From the NCBI RefSeq assembly GCF_025377685.1, contig NZ_JACEHK010000009.1:93595-157594 (forward strand): a stretch of 64,000 nucleotides of DNA, written 5' to 3'. Below the pieces are notes generated by a model. The model ran no database searches, had not been told where the DNA came from, and worked only from the letters and a program-made list of their open reading frames with translations. A program made the translations under genes and the position numbers. Numbering within the stretch: position 1 is the stretch's first letter; every line of letters begins with the position of its first letter. Shown here piece by piece: positions 53,917-62,777 of the stretch. Source of the DNA: Anaerobacillus sp. CMMVII (GTDB taxonomy: Bacteria > Bacillota > Bacilli > Bacillales > Anaerobacillaceae).

Positions 53917-55494
53917 TCACTTGACTTGAGGGGATTGGTTTACTAAAAAGTATCCTTGTATAACATCACAAGCAGACTTTTTTACAATAGATAACTGCTT
54001 ATACGTTTCTACCCCCTCTGCGATGACATTCAAATTCAAATCATGTGCTAGTGTTGTTATTGCAGACGTTAATGCCTTGCTACTTGGATTAGTATCAATA
54101 TCAAAAATGAAAGAACGATCTATTTTTAATGTATTTACGGGTAATTTCTGTAGATAACTTAACGAAGAATAACCAGTTCCAAAGTCATCAATTGAAATTT
54201 GAACTCCGATCTCCTTTAGCTGTTTCAGTACTGAAATAGCCGACTCAACATCATGAATAACCATGCCTTCTGTTATCTCAAGCTCTAGTAAATTTGGGCT
54301 AATTTTTGTTTTTTCGATCACAGACCTTACCTTTTCTGTAAAACCCCTCTGTAAAAATTGTTGAGCTGATACATTGACGGCAACATGCAAGGTAGGAAAT
54401 CCCGCTTTTTCCCATTGCTTAATTTCCTCGCAAGCACTTTCTAAGACCCAGTCCCCAATTCGTAACATTAAACCTGTCTCCTCTGCAATTGGAATAAAAT
54501 CAGAAGGGGGGATTAGTCCTAAGTCAGGATGCTTCCAGCGTAATAGTGCTTCAAAACCGATAATTTTATTTTCTTTTAAATCTAACTGGGGCTGATAATG
54601 TAACGACAGTTCATTCTTATCTAGAGCTTTTCGTAAATGGTTTTCTATTATTAACCTTTCAAAGGCACAGGCATTCCCCTCGACATTCGCTTTTTCATAT
54701 TGATTCCTCCCCTTCTTTTTTGCACGGTACATAGCAGCATCTGCATTTGTAATTAATACCTCGACTTCATCACCATCATAAGGATATAAGCTCATTCCAA
54801 TACTCGTCGTGATATGAATTTCAATGTCATTTAAGTGAAAAGGATTTGAGAATTCTCCTAAAATTATTTTTGTTATTTTTTCTGCATCTTCTTCACTCTT
54901 TAAATCTCTTAAAATACAAATAAATTCGTCCCCGCCCATTCTTGCTACTATATGTTTCTTATCAAGGTTTGCTCTTAGTCTCTGCGACGCTTGGAGCAAT
55001 AGTAAATCACCATACGAATGTCCTAACGTATCGTTTACAAACTTAAATCGGTCAAGGTCTAGAAAGAGAATTGCAAAAATGTCATGATCTCTTTCGGATT
55101 GAGCCAAAATTTTTTCCAACTCTTGGTGGAGTAGAATTCGATTAGGGAGCATCGTTAACGGGTCTAAATTGTCTGTTTTAATGCTTTTAAAAACTAATAT
55201 CTTATATGTTTCTCCACCTATGCTTTCTTTTACTGCGCTTATTGTTAAATGAACACTCGACTGAGCACCATTTTCGCTAGAAAGAATGATTTTACCTTCC
55301 CACGATTGGTGTAAAGGAAGCTCAATAAATTTTTTCACATCCGCATGAATAACCCCTGCCTCATGGTAACCACTCATATTTAAAAAAGCTAGGTTTGTAA
55401 ATTGAATGATGCCATTCAAATCTATTATTAATACCCCATCATGGAGTTGTTGTAAGGCGCTCTTATAGATGTCTCGTGCATCTGCTGTAACCAT
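53917..55494 (-). CDS. PAS-GGDEF-EAL protein (cyclic di-GMP enzyme)
   Basis: The 525-aa product has an N-terminal PAS domain (residues 8-85; DGVLIIDLNGIIQFTNLAFLNMSGY). A GGDEF domain follows (LFLDLDRFKFVNDTLGHSYGD; intact MGGDEF), then an EAL domain with FEALLRWKHPDLG, LELEITEG, SIDDFGTGYSSLSYL and ELDRSF-like KIDRSFI. Both catalytic signatures look intact, so it could make and break c-di-GMP. No transmembrane helix, so cytosolic. It lies between the DUF2249 and V4R genes in the redox cluster. The final SACDVIQGYFLVNQ shortens the usual C terminus slightly. Confidence 0.93.
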   Translation of the reverse strand: MVTADARDIYKSALQQLHDGVLIIDLNGIIQFTNLAFLNMSGYHEAGVIHADVKKFIELPLHQSWEGKIILSSENGAQSSVHLTISAVKESIGGETYKILVFKSIKTDNLDPLTMLPNRILLHQELEKILAQSERDHDIFAILFLDLDRFKFVNDTLGHSYGDLLLLQASQRLRANLDKKHIVARMGGDEFICILRDLKSEEDAEKITKIILGEFSNPFHLNDIEIHITTSIGMSLYPYDGDEVEVLITNADAAMYRAKKKGRNQYEKANVEGNACAFERLIIENHLRKALDKNELSLHYQPQLDLKENKIIGFEALLRWKHPDLGLIPPSDFIPIAEETGLMLRIGDWVLESACEEIKQWEKAGFPTLHVAVNVSAQQFLQRGFTEKVRSVIEKTKISPNLLELEITEGMVIHDVESAISVLKQLKEIGVQISIDDFGTGYSSLSYLQKLPVNTLKIDRSFIFDIDTNPSSKALTSAITTLAHDLNLNVIAEGVETYKQLSIVKKSACDVIQGYFLVNQSPQVK

Positions 55495-55555
55495 TTCATC
55501 CCCCCTACCAAAATTGCTATTAAACTTATCTTACTAGCAAAACCAATCCTTGTAA

Positions 55556-55597
55556 TTGATATAAATCAAGGAAATGATCGAGTTTTTTTGCGATGAT
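55556..55597 (+). promoter_or_regulatory. Fnr-type site before the V4R gene
   Basis: TTGATATAAATCAA at 55556-55569 is a perfect Fnr consensus. GATGAT at 55592-55597 lies at the same 29.5-bp spacing as the other two sites and matches 4 of 6 -10 bases. Confidence 0.65.
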
Positions 55598-55622
55598 AAA
55601 AGAAAAACGGAGTTGAACAGCG

Positions 55623-56072
55623 ATGAATTTATTTACTTTTGATGATATGAAAAAAACAAAACGGAGCTCACTAGGAAACGATGTGCCTATAGAACTATTT
55701 CGTTCAGTTAGATTGATCGGGATGTATCAAGGCCTTCCTATGAAAGGAAAAAGTACTACCTTAGTCGTTGGTCGAAAAATTGGAGAGAGTATGCAAGTTA
55801 GTTCCCTTGAAGAAGCTTTGCAATTATTTGAGGAATTGAAAATCGGAATTCCTCGTGTCATAGAAAATAACGGAAACGAAATGCACATTGCGATTGAAGA
55901 CTGCTTTTGTGAAGGTTTGCCTGTCCATGAAGGGAACCTTGTTTGTGATTTAGAGGGAGCGATATTGGAAGGAGCGCTTTCTAGTATTTATAAAGGGAAA
56001 GTCCATGTTCGCGAGGTCAAATGCAACGTAAATGGAGATAAAGATTGCGAGTATAAAATTAGGTTTACATAA
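55623..56072 (+). CDS. V4R (4-vinyl reductase) domain protein
   Basis: The 149-aa product is one V4R domain: VIENNGNEMHIAIEDCFCEGLPVHEGNLVCDLEGAILEGALSSIYKGKVHVREVKCNVNGDKDCEYKIRF. The conserved cysteines (in DCFCEG, VCDLEG, KCNVNGDKDC) may bind a metal or small hydrophobic ligand. V4R domains are found in chlorophyll biosynthesis, phenol-sensing activators and heme-NO-like sensors. Here it is a free-standing small protein under an Fnr-type promoter. The 3' side ends at a palindrome repeat. Confidence 0.85.
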   Translation: MNLFTFDDMKKTKRSSLGNDVPIELFRSVRLIGMYQGLPMKGKSTTLVVGRKIGESMQVSSLEEALQLFEELKIGIPRVIENNGNEMHIAIEDCFCEGLPVHEGNLVCDLEGAILEGALSSIYKGKVHVREVKCNVNGDKDCEYKIRFT

Positions 56073-56093
56073 GAGGGGAAAAAGAGCAAAAGT

Positions 56094-56144
56094 GGGGTCA
56101 GACCCCCGGCGCGTTAAAGCTTTAACGCACTGGGGGTCTGACCC
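56094..56144. repeat. 52-bp palindrome family, locus 12 (arms swapped, split by IS copy 2)
   Basis: Left arm GGGGTCAGACCCCC, core GCGCGTTAAAGCTTTAACGC, right arm TGGGGGTCTGACCC; then the IS. The central base pair of the arms is A:T swapped relative to all other loci, keeping the left-right pairing. Arm sequence resumes at 57614-57625. Confidence 0.95.
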
Positions 56145-56210
56145 ACTAGCATTGCATGACTTGAAAAACCTCTCAAATTTTCAAATATTAGTATTTACAG
56201 ACATAAAAAA

Positions 56211-56279
56211 AACTCCTATTGTAGAAGATGAGTCCTTGTTTCGTTCCCTAAAACAAAACAAGTCTACTACAAAGGAGTT
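56211..56279 (+). promoter_or_regulatory. Leader hairpin hiding the transposase ribosome binding site (copy 2)
   Basis: AACTCCT near 56211 is complementary to AAGGAGTT at 56272-56279, as in copy 1. The pairing could block translation from read-through transcripts that enter from the V4R gene. Confidence 0.65.
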
Positions 56280-56283
56280 CCTA

Positions 56284-57486
56284 ATGAATAATAAAAGTAT
56301 AGGACGGGAAATGCTCATTTGTCAATGCTTATCACTACTGCCAACTGAGGATTTTGATTGCCCCTTGATAGATTACGGAAACTATAAGCTTTCTACAAAA
56401 TCTTTATTGAGAATTTTCGTATCAGCACAGTTAGATAAATGGAGTTCATATGCCCATATGGAAGAAAAGTTAAGAGCTTACCCAAAATTGTGTAAGGAAT
56501 TAGATATTAAGGATATTAGCGGATCTCAGCTAAGCCGACGTATTAATGATCTGCCGACAGAATGGGTTCAAAAAATATTCGCCAAAGTGGTTCAAAAAAT
56601 TAAACAATTAACTGACACATGCAAAGGGCTACCAAGTGGTATTGGGAAATTGAGCATTGTTGATTCAACTGAAATCAAGTTACCTGAACGTTTATGCGAT
56701 TGGGCATACATATCGAAAGATTATAACGCAGTCAAAATGCACACTAGGCTATCTGTTGTTTCTCCAAACGTGGCTTTTCCAGACAAAATCCTGCCTTCGA
56801 CAGGTACAGTAAGTGACTCTGAAAGTTCTGATGCGCTAATTGAAGAAAATGATACCACCTATGTAATGGATCGAGCTTATCCATCAAAAAAGAACTTAAT
56901 GGACTGGCAGAAAAGAGAGATTTCCTTTGTCGTTCGTATAAAAAAGAATCTTAGATTATATACATTACAGGAATTTAAGCCAACTCATCCGTCTGTCATT
57001 CATGATGCAAAAGTTTTATATGGTTTATCTGAAATACCGATAAGGTATATTGAATTTTTAGATGAGAAAGGTAGGTCTTATAGGATTTTAACAACAAGAT
57101 TTGATCTAACAGACCTACAAGTAATGGAAATTTACCGTAATCGTTGGATTATCGAATTATTCTTTAAGTGGATTAAACAGCATCTGAAACTAACAAAAAT
57201 CTGGAGTACGAAACCACAAGGTATTTGGAATCAGATGTTTCTTGCTCTAATCGCATTTGGATTATCTCTAATTATAAAGCTTCAGTCTGGATCAACAAAA
57301 ACGCCATGGGAATTCTTTCGCCTTTTACAAACCTTCCTTTTTCACACAGTCAGTTCTTTTTATAAAGAGCTGCATCGAAAAAAGAAAAGAAAGTCAAAAG
57401 GAAGACAAAAAGTACCTATTCCATTACCGAAGGTTATGCCCAGCTTTGGAACAGTCGCCATGGTTAAAGAAAAAATAAAGAATTAA
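56284..57486 (+). CDS. IS4-family transposase (intact)
   Basis: The 400-aa product starts at ATG 56284, with AAGGAG 6 nt upstream; an open frame extends further 5' into the V4R gene but has no SD. The N-terminal DNA-binding part (DUF4372-like) covers about residues 1-115. The DDE site comprises Asp127 (LSIVDSTEIKL), Asp196 (TTYVMDRAYP) and Glu291 in the YREK-like YRNRWIIELFFKWIKQHLKL. This is the IS4-family signature. A basic tail (HRKKKRKSKGRQK) follows. Confidence 0.95.
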   Translation: MNNKSIGREMLICQCLSLLPTEDFDCPLIDYGNYKLSTKSLLRIFVSAQLDKWSSYAHMEEKLRAYPKLCKELDIKDISGSQLSRRINDLPTEWVQKIFAKVVQKIKQLTDTCKGLPSGIGKLSIVDSTEIKLPERLCDWAYISKDYNAVKMHTRLSVVSPNVAFPDKILPSTGTVSDSESSDALIEENDTTYVMDRAYPSKKNLMDWQKREISFVVRIKKNLRLYTLQEFKPTHPSVIHDAKVLYGLSEIPIRYIEFLDEKGRSYRILTTRFDLTDLQVMEIYRNRWIIELFFKWIKQHLKLTKIWSTKPQGIWNQMFLALIAFGLSLIIKLQSGSTKTPWEFFRLLQTFLFHTVSSFYKELHRKKKRKSKGRQKVPIPLPKVMPSFGTVAMVKEKIKN

Positions 57487-57638
57487 TATTATATGTAAAA
57501 AAAAGGGAACGAGGTCAATTTAATACCCCATTCTCCTTTTTTCATTTCGTCCTAAAAACATATTGTTAAAATTTATCATTTATTCAATTAATATACTATC
57601 ATGCAACGCTAGTGGGTCTGACCCCTTATAAAACTAGT

Positions 57639-58838
57639 TTAAATAAAACGAACGCGGACCATTCCTTCGATTTGCTTGATTTTCGTTTCTAAATTAGGAA
57701 GGATTTCGTTATCAACCTCATTATCAATGTCAATCATTGTATAAGCGAAGTCGCCACGACTTCTGTTTATCATGTCAGCAATATTTAACTCATAGTTCGA
57801 GATAGCCGAAGTAATCTGACCAACCATATTTGGAACATTTTTATGAAATGCTGCCACACGACGTTTACCTGTATAAGGTAGCGACACGTGAGGAAAGTTA
57901 ACTGAGTTTTTAATATTACCAGTTTCAAGGAATTCTTTTACCTGACGGGCTGCCATAATCGCACAGTTTTCTTCAGACTCTTGCGTAGATGCACCAAGAT
58001 GTGGGATAGGAATAACATTTTTCATTTTTAAGACATTTTCATTAGGGAAATCTGTAATATATTTACCAACTTTTCCTGAAGCAAGTGCAGCTGCCATATC
58101 CTCTTCATTTACAAGTCCATCCCGAGAGAAATTCAAAATATGAACATCAGGTTTCATCAATTGAAATGCTGCTGCATTAAACATTTCTTTTGTATCAAGA
58201 GTTAACGGAACGTGTACCGTAATAAAATCAGAGTTAGCAAACAATTGTTCTATTGTCATTGCACGATGAACATTACGAGACAAATTCCAAGCTGTATCAA
58301 CGGAAATAAACGGGTCGAAACCGATGACTTCCATATCTAAATTAAGTGCATCATTTGCTACAAGCGCACCAATGGCTCCTAATCCAATCACACCAAGAGT
58401 TTTTCCTCTTACTTCTTTTCCGACAAACTGTTTCTTACCAGCCTCCACTAGCTTGGGAATTTGGCTTCCTTCCGGCTCTAACGTCTTTGCCCAAGCGACA
58501 CCGTCAAAAAGATTCCTAGAAGATGCGATTAATGTCGTTAACACTAATTCTTTCACTGCATTGGCATTGGCACCAGGAGTATTGAATACAACTATGCCTC
58601 GTTCCGTGCAGTTCTCAACAGGTATATTATTAACACCAGCACCCGCTCTCGCTATGGCCTTTAATTCTTGGTTCAATTCTAAAGAATGCATGTTAAAACT
58701 ACGAACAATAATCGCATCTGGATCTTCACCTTCGTTGTCGATTGCGAAATTCCCCTTTTTTAATACATCAAGCCCACTTTCTGCAATTTGGTTTAATGTT
58801 TTAATTTTACGGACTTTATCTAACGCTAGTGTGCTCAT
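57639..58838 (-). CDS. serA: D-3-phosphoglycerate dehydrogenase
   Basis: The 399-aa product lacks the long ASB domain of classical Bacillus SerA (about 525 aa) and matches the shorter form. NAD-binding GKTLGVIGLGAIGALVANDA (about residue 145), FSRDGLVNEED, and IPHLGASTQESEENCA with the catalytic His are present. A C-terminal ACT domain (VAAFHKNVPNMVGQITSAISNYELNIADMINRSRGDFAYTMIDID) could mediate serine feedback. It oxidises 3-phosphoglycerate in serine synthesis. A ZTP riboswitch and terminator lie in its leader. Confidence 0.93.
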   Translation of the reverse strand: MSTLALDKVRKIKTLNQIAESGLDVLKKGNFAIDNEGEDPDAIIVRSFNMHSLELNQELKAIARAGAGVNNIPVENCTERGIVVFNTPGANANAVKELVLTTLIASSRNLFDGVAWAKTLEPEGSQIPKLVEAGKKQFVGKEVRGKTLGVIGLGAIGALVANDALNLDMEVIGFDPFISVDTAWNLSRNVHRAMTIEQLFANSDFITVHVPLTLDTKEMFNAAAFQLMKPDVHILNFSRDGLVNEEDMAAALASGKVGKYITDFPNENVLKMKNVIPIPHLGASTQESEENCAIMAARQVKEFLETGNIKNSVNFPHVSLPYTGKRRVAAFHKNVPNMVGQITSAISNYELNIADMINRSRGDFAYTMIDIDNEVDNEILPNLETKIKQIEGMVRVRFI

Positions 58839-58937
58839 CTGCTTTCCCTCTTTTCTATTTTTTCTAAAATTCCGATATTTCGATAGTTACAAAACAGTGT
58901 TTTCCAAAATTATTGGTCGTCTATCGCCCCCTAAAAG

Positions 58938-58972
58938 CATAAAGAGGTAAAGGAGTTATTTCCCTTACCTCT
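58938..58972 (-). terminator. Attenuator terminator of serA leader
   Basis: On the minus strand GAGGTAAGGGAA pairs with CTCCTTTACCTC and is followed by TTTATGCTTTT. It follows the ZTP aptamer directly and overlaps its end. Confidence 0.8.
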
Positions 58973-59045
58973 GCCCAGGCGAACGGCATTTCGACTTCAT
59001 GTGCTCCCTCACGGTTATCCGCGTTTCGCCAGTTACACATGATCG
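58968..59045 (-). promoter_or_regulatory. ZTP (pfl motif) riboswitch
   Basis: On the minus strand AUGUGUAACUGGCGA, then GCGGAUAACCGUGAGGGAGCACAUG in pieces, and GUUCGCCUGGGCAGAGG at the 3' end are the conserved parts of the pfl/ZTP aptamer. It senses ZMP/ZTP, a signal of 10-formyl-tetrahydrofolate shortage. In front of serA it would raise serine, and so one-carbon supply, when folate runs low. Position and terminator support this. Confidence 0.87.
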
Positions 59046-59103
59046 TTTTGATTGAATTTATATTATCAGATATTTTAAAAAACTTCAACCGCAATTTTTG
59101 AAT

Positions 59104-59961
59104 TTACAATTCAGTTCGAATATCCCAAAGTTCAGGGAAAAAACGTTGATCTAGGACTTTCTTTAAGTAATTAACGCCCGATGATCCACCAGTGCCCATT
59201 TTAAAACCGATAATTCTCTCTACTGTTTTCATATGTCTGAAGCGCCATTGCTGAAGCCAATCTTCAATGTCAACGAGCTTTTCAGCTAATTGATATAATT
59301 CCCAGTACGTTTCTACATTTCGATAAACCTCTAGCCAGGCACTTTTTACAGTCTGATCAGGCTCGTACGGAACAGAGTAGTCTCGAGCTAAAACATCAGG
59401 ATGGATAGTTAAACCTGCTTTTGCTAATGCTTGTATCGCAACATCATACAGACCAGGGGCATGAAACGCTTCTACTAGTGTTTGATGTAGTTCTGCGTCT
59501 TTTTCATAGATTTTTAATACATGAGGGGTTTTATAGCCTAGAGCAAATTCGATCAACCGATACTGAAACGATTGAAAGCCAGATGCTTGGCCTAAGGAAT
59601 CGCGAAATTCCATATATTCAGATGGAGTCATGGTTGATAAAACATCCCACGACTGTATAATTTGTGATTGGATTTTCGAAACCCTTGCTAGTTGTTTGAA
59701 GGATGTTTGCATGTCCCCCTGCTTAATCGATTGTATAGCGGCTGTCATTTCATGAAGAATAAGCTTCATCCAGAGTTCACTTATTTGATGAATAATAATA
59801 AAAAGCATTTCGTCATGATGACCAGATAACCGCGCTTGACTTGAGAGAATTTTTTCAAGCTGCAAATATTCACCATACGTCATATTATTTGTAAAATCAG
59901 TGTGGATGTTTTTTTCTGATGCTGTCGTTGAAACTTGTTTTTGTTTGTCACCGTATGTCAT
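59104..59961 (-). CDS. kynA: Tryptophan 2,3-dioxygenase
   Basis: The 285-aa product has the TDO pattern: [45 protein letters not shown] with the substrate-acid base His. [22 protein letters not shown] [18 protein letters not shown] lies near 125, and [29 protein letters not shown] with the heme-ligand His near 240. It opens the indole ring of tryptophan to N-formylkynurenine. It is the last gene of the kynU-kynB-kynA operon. Confidence 0.95.
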   Translation of the reverse strand: MTYGDKQKQVSTTASEKNIHTDFTNNMTYGEYLQLEKILSSQARLSGHHDEMLFIIIHQISELWMKLILHEMTAAIQSIKQGDMQTSFKQLARVSKIQSQIIQSWDVLSTMTPSEYMEFRDSLGQASGFQSFQYRLIEFALGYKTPHVLKIYEKDAELHQTLVEAFHAPGLYDVAIQALAKAGLTIHPDVLARDYSVPYEPDQTVKSAWLEVYRNVETYWELYQLAEKLVDIEDWLQQWRFRHMKTVERIIGFKMGTGGSSGVNYLKKVLDQRFFPELWDIRTEL

Positions 59962-59977
59962 AAACTATAAGTCTCCT

Positions 59978-60622
59978 TTATATACGTCTTACTACAGCAC
60001 GAACGGGACTTCCATCTGCGTCTTTAATAGGTAGTGGAAGTGCTATTAATTCATAGTCTCCAGGTTCGAGTTGATCAAGCATCACGTTTTCTAAAATGTG
60101 AATCCCATTTTCGTATAAAGAATGGTGGCCCTCCATGTCTTTGCTATCCAATTTGTCAACTGAAGGAACATCTACGCCGACTAACTTAATTCCTTTTTCA
60201 TTTAAAAATTCCGCCCCAGATTTTGTAATATAAGGAATTGACTCAGGAAAAAAAGTAGGATTATTCGGAATTGACGTTCGCATTAGCAGACGCGTAACTC
60301 CTTCTAAATCAAATTCTTTTAAGAGATCCCGATCAATTTTTACAGCTGAGGATACGTCTATCATTCGGCATGGACCAATGTAAAGATTGATATCTAAATC
60401 TAAAATTCGTTCTCCATCATTTTTGAAATGAAACGGTGCATCAACATGTGTTCCGCTATGAAGACTGGTCGTTATTTTTCCAATATTAACAGAACCTGTT
60501 TGTTCCTTGGTATAGGTCAGCTCATACGAAAATGGTGTGTCTCCTGGCCAATGAGCAAGGTCATTGGTCAATGGTTGTGAGATATCAATCCATCCTTTTG
60601 TATTTTTAATTTGTTTTTTCAT
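59978..60622 (-). CDS. kynB: Kynurenine formamidase
   Basis: The 214-aa product is of the cyclase/KynB type: GWIDISQPLTNDLAHWPGDTPF, TTSLHSGTHVDAPFHF with the Zn ligands His/Asp, GVDVPSVDKLDSKDMEGHHSLYENGIHILENVML. It hydrolyses N-formylkynurenine to kynurenine and formate. It starts 3 nt after the kynU stop, implying tight coupling. Confidence 0.94.
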   Translation of the reverse strand: MKKQIKNTKGWIDISQPLTNDLAHWPGDTPFSYELTYTKEQTGSVNIGKITTSLHSGTHVDAPFHFKNDGERILDLDINLYIGPCRMIDVSSAVKIDRDLLKEFDLEGVTRLLMRTSIPNNPTFFPESIPYITKSGAEFLNEKGIKLVGVDVPSVDKLDSKDMEGHHSLYENGIHILENVMLDQLEPGDYELIALPLPIKDADGSPVRAVVRRI

Positions 60623-60625
60623 GGC

Positions 60626-61912
60626 TTAAGCTACCACTCCACGTTTATTTTCAAATTTTTTATATTGTTCTTCTTTCATTATTTTTTTGAGCTTTTGAAC
60701 AACGTCCCACACTTCAGTAAACGTATTATATAGAGCAACTGGTGCAAGGCGAATACCATTTGGAGAGCGGAAATCAGGAATAATCTTATTTTCCTTTAAT
60801 GCCTTACAAATTCTTGCTGCTTCTTTATGTTCAAGAAAAATATGACCGCCGCGCATTTTGGCTTCGCGCGGATTTCTGATGATGAATTGGTAGTCTTTAA
60901 GTTCAAGGTCGATTAGTTCTAACATGTATTCTGTTAGTTTCACAGATTTTTCCCTAATGCGGTCGATGCCTGCTTCATGAAACATTGAAAGAGACCCGAT
61001 TAATGGGGCAAGACTTAGGACATGTGGTGTACCCATTTGAAAAGCACCTGCATCCGTTGCGGCTGTTAGTTCATGGTCCATATCAAATTGGCGATCTTTC
61101 CTAGAACTAAACCATCCGGCAAGACCAGGGGTTTGACCGAAATGTCGTTTATTTACATATAATCCACCAACTGCGCCAGGTCCGCCGTTTAGATGCTTGT
61201 AGTTACACCAAAATGCAAAATCGACATCCCACTCACTTAACTGGTGCGGAATTGAGCCAATCGAATGACATAAGTCAAAACCAATGACAATGTTCCGTTT
61301 ATGAGCTTCTTCTGTTAACTTCTTCATATCAAGAATTTGCCCACTTCGATATAAAATACTAGGTAGGATAATCATTGCAATATCTTCTGTCATTGCTGCA
61401 ATAATGTCATCTTCATCTAACATATGCCCGTCTTGACTTGTTACTTTCACAAGGTGTGTAGCAGGGTCAAGCCCTCGTAGCTTTAATTGACTTTGCAAAG
61501 CATAGATGTCAGTAGGAAAAGCAAGCTCATCAGCTAAAATTTTATTTCTTCCAGAGCTAGTAGTAAAAAAAGACGCTACCAATTGATGTAGGTTAGAGGT
61601 TGTTGAACCAGTCATAATCACTTCATCTTTAGTAGCTCCAACTAATGGTGCCAATTGTTCGCCTAACGTTTCAGATAAATAAAACCAAGGGTACTCCCCT
61701 TCTGTCCAACCATCAATTCCACGATCTCTCCATGAGTGAAGCATTTTAAGTAGCGTTTGTTCAGCCCGTTTCGATAAAAGCCCTAGAGAGTTACCATCAA
61801 AATAAATTTGCTCATCGCTAATATAAAATTCTTCTCTGAAAGCAGCCAATGGATCTTTCTCGTCTAATTCCTGTGCATATTCACGTGTATACTTATTATT
61901 ATGATCTAGCAT
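60626..61912 (-). CDS. kynU: Kynureninase
   Basis: The 428-aa product is a PLP fold-type-I enzyme: [72 protein letters not shown] with the PLP Lys and DxxHSIG Asp, [14 protein letters not shown]. It converts kynurenine to anthranilate and alanine. It is the first gene of the kyn operon. The promoter region upstream contains palindrome repeat locus 13. Confidence 0.95.
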   Translation of the reverse strand: MLDHNNKYTREYAQELDEKDPLAAFREEFYISDEQIYFDGNSLGLLSKRAEQTLLKMLHSWRDRGIDGWTEGEYPWFYLSETLGEQLAPLVGATKDEVIMTGSTTSNLHQLVASFFTTSSGRNKILADELAFPTDIYALQSQLKLRGLDPATHLVKVTSQDGHMLDEDDIIAAMTEDIAMIILPSILYRSGQILDMKKLTEEAHKRNIVIGFDLCHSIGSIPHQLSEWDVDFAFWCNYKHLNGGPGAVGGLYVNKRHFGQTPGLAGWFSSRKDRQFDMDHELTAATDAGAFQMGTPHVLSLAPLIGSLSMFHEAGIDRIREKSVKLTEYMLELIDLELKDYQFIIRNPREAKMRGGHIFLEHKEAARICKALKENKIIPDFRSPNGIRLAPVALYNTFTEVWDVVQKLKKIMKEEQYKKFENKRGVVA

Positions 61913-61998
61913 TCTACACCTCCAAAAACTGAATATTATAAACTATCAATAAAATAATTATATAGTAGGATTGAAAACTACTCAATGGGCTCATTATA

Positions 61999-62051
61999 GG
62001 GGGTCTGACCCCCACCGCTTTAAAGCTTTAGCGTAGCGGGGGTCAGACCCC
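61999..62051. repeat. 52-bp palindrome family, locus 13 (complete)
   Basis: GGGGGTCTGACCCCC, core ACCGCTTTAAAGCTTTAGCG, TAGCGGGGGTCAGACCCC. It lies between the divergent kynU and the membrane/TPR-like gene. Confidence 0.95.
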
Positions 62052-62141
62052 AATTAAGACCCCAAATCCTAATAATCACAATCTATCTAAAATATGGTAT
62101 TATTTTAGATACCAATATAAATTGAAATGGGTGTATTAATT

Positions 62142-62768
62142 ATGCGATTTTTTACGACATTTATTATTAGTTTAATAGCTTTCCTTGTGCTAACGTTTTT
62201 TAAGATTAACAGCATAATCGTCTTTATTGCCGTCGGTATCTGTATTCTTTTCATTGTTATGTACCCTTTTTTGAAGATTAGCTTGTTTGAAACAAACATC
62301 GATAAGATAGAAAAATTTCTACTAAAGCATAAAAATAATCCTAATTTTTACATCATATACGCACTCGCTAATGAACTTGATCAAGATATTGACCGATTAA
62401 CGGATAAGCTCGTAAGTAAAACGAGGCAAAAATCAAGACAGGCAATATATAAAATCATCCGTGCTTTATACTTTAAAGATCTTATGGAAGCTAAAAAGGA
62501 AATCGATAATGTTACAGCACCTGAATACAAACATTATTACCAAGCGTTAATCTTACTCGAAGAAAACAACATTTCAGAAGCAAATCATTGGATTGAAAAG
62601 CTCTCCACCAATTGGATGAAAAATGCCTTGTTAGCTGAACTCGAAAGAAAGCAAGGCAACCTTGATGAGGCTACTGCTTATGCGACTAAAGCGAAACAAC
62701 AGACAAAAGGCCTCCAACATTACATACTGCATAAAACGTATGAACGTGAATTTAAAGGGAACATTTGA
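62142..62768 (+). CDS. Membrane-anchored helical-repeat protein, unknown
   Basis: The 208-aa product from ATG 62142 (a longer frame starts at 62127) has two transmembrane helices at the N terminus (residues 5-25 and 28-47). A cytosolic helical part with TPR-like pairs follows (KDLMEAKKEIDNVTAPEYKHYYQALILLEENNISEANHWIEKL, LDEATAYATKAKQQ). No family recognised. The SD is weak. A palindrome repeat lies 10 nt after the stop. Confidence 0.6.
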   Translation: MRFFTTFIISLIAFLVLTFFKINSIIVFIAVGICILFIVMYPFLKISLFETNIDKIEKFLLKHKNNPNFYIIYALANELDQDIDRLTDKLVSKTRQKSRQAIYKIIRALYFKDLMEAKKEIDNVTAPEYKHYYQALILLEENNISEANHWIEKLSTNWMKNALLAELERKQGNLDEATAYATKAKQQTKGLQHYILHKTYEREFKGNI

Positions 62769-62777
62769 ACACTCTTA

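Larger units (their letters stand above)
56145..57613 (+). mobile_element. IS4-family insertion sequence, copy 2 (1469 bp, intact)
   Basis: Ends ACTAGCATTGCATGA and the complement of ACTAGCGTTGCATGA. Flanking duplication GGGTCTGACCC at 56134-56144 and 57614-57624, the outer arm of a palindrome. The left end is at the same relative position in the arm as in copy 1. It encodes one intact transposase. The right end is 26 bp from the serA stop codon. Confidence 0.95.

Noticed and set aside
56032..56283. N-terminal extension of the IS transposase into the V4R gene and palindrome
   Set aside because: No SD for the upstream start, it translates a palindrome repeat and overlaps another gene; copy 1 lacks the same extension.
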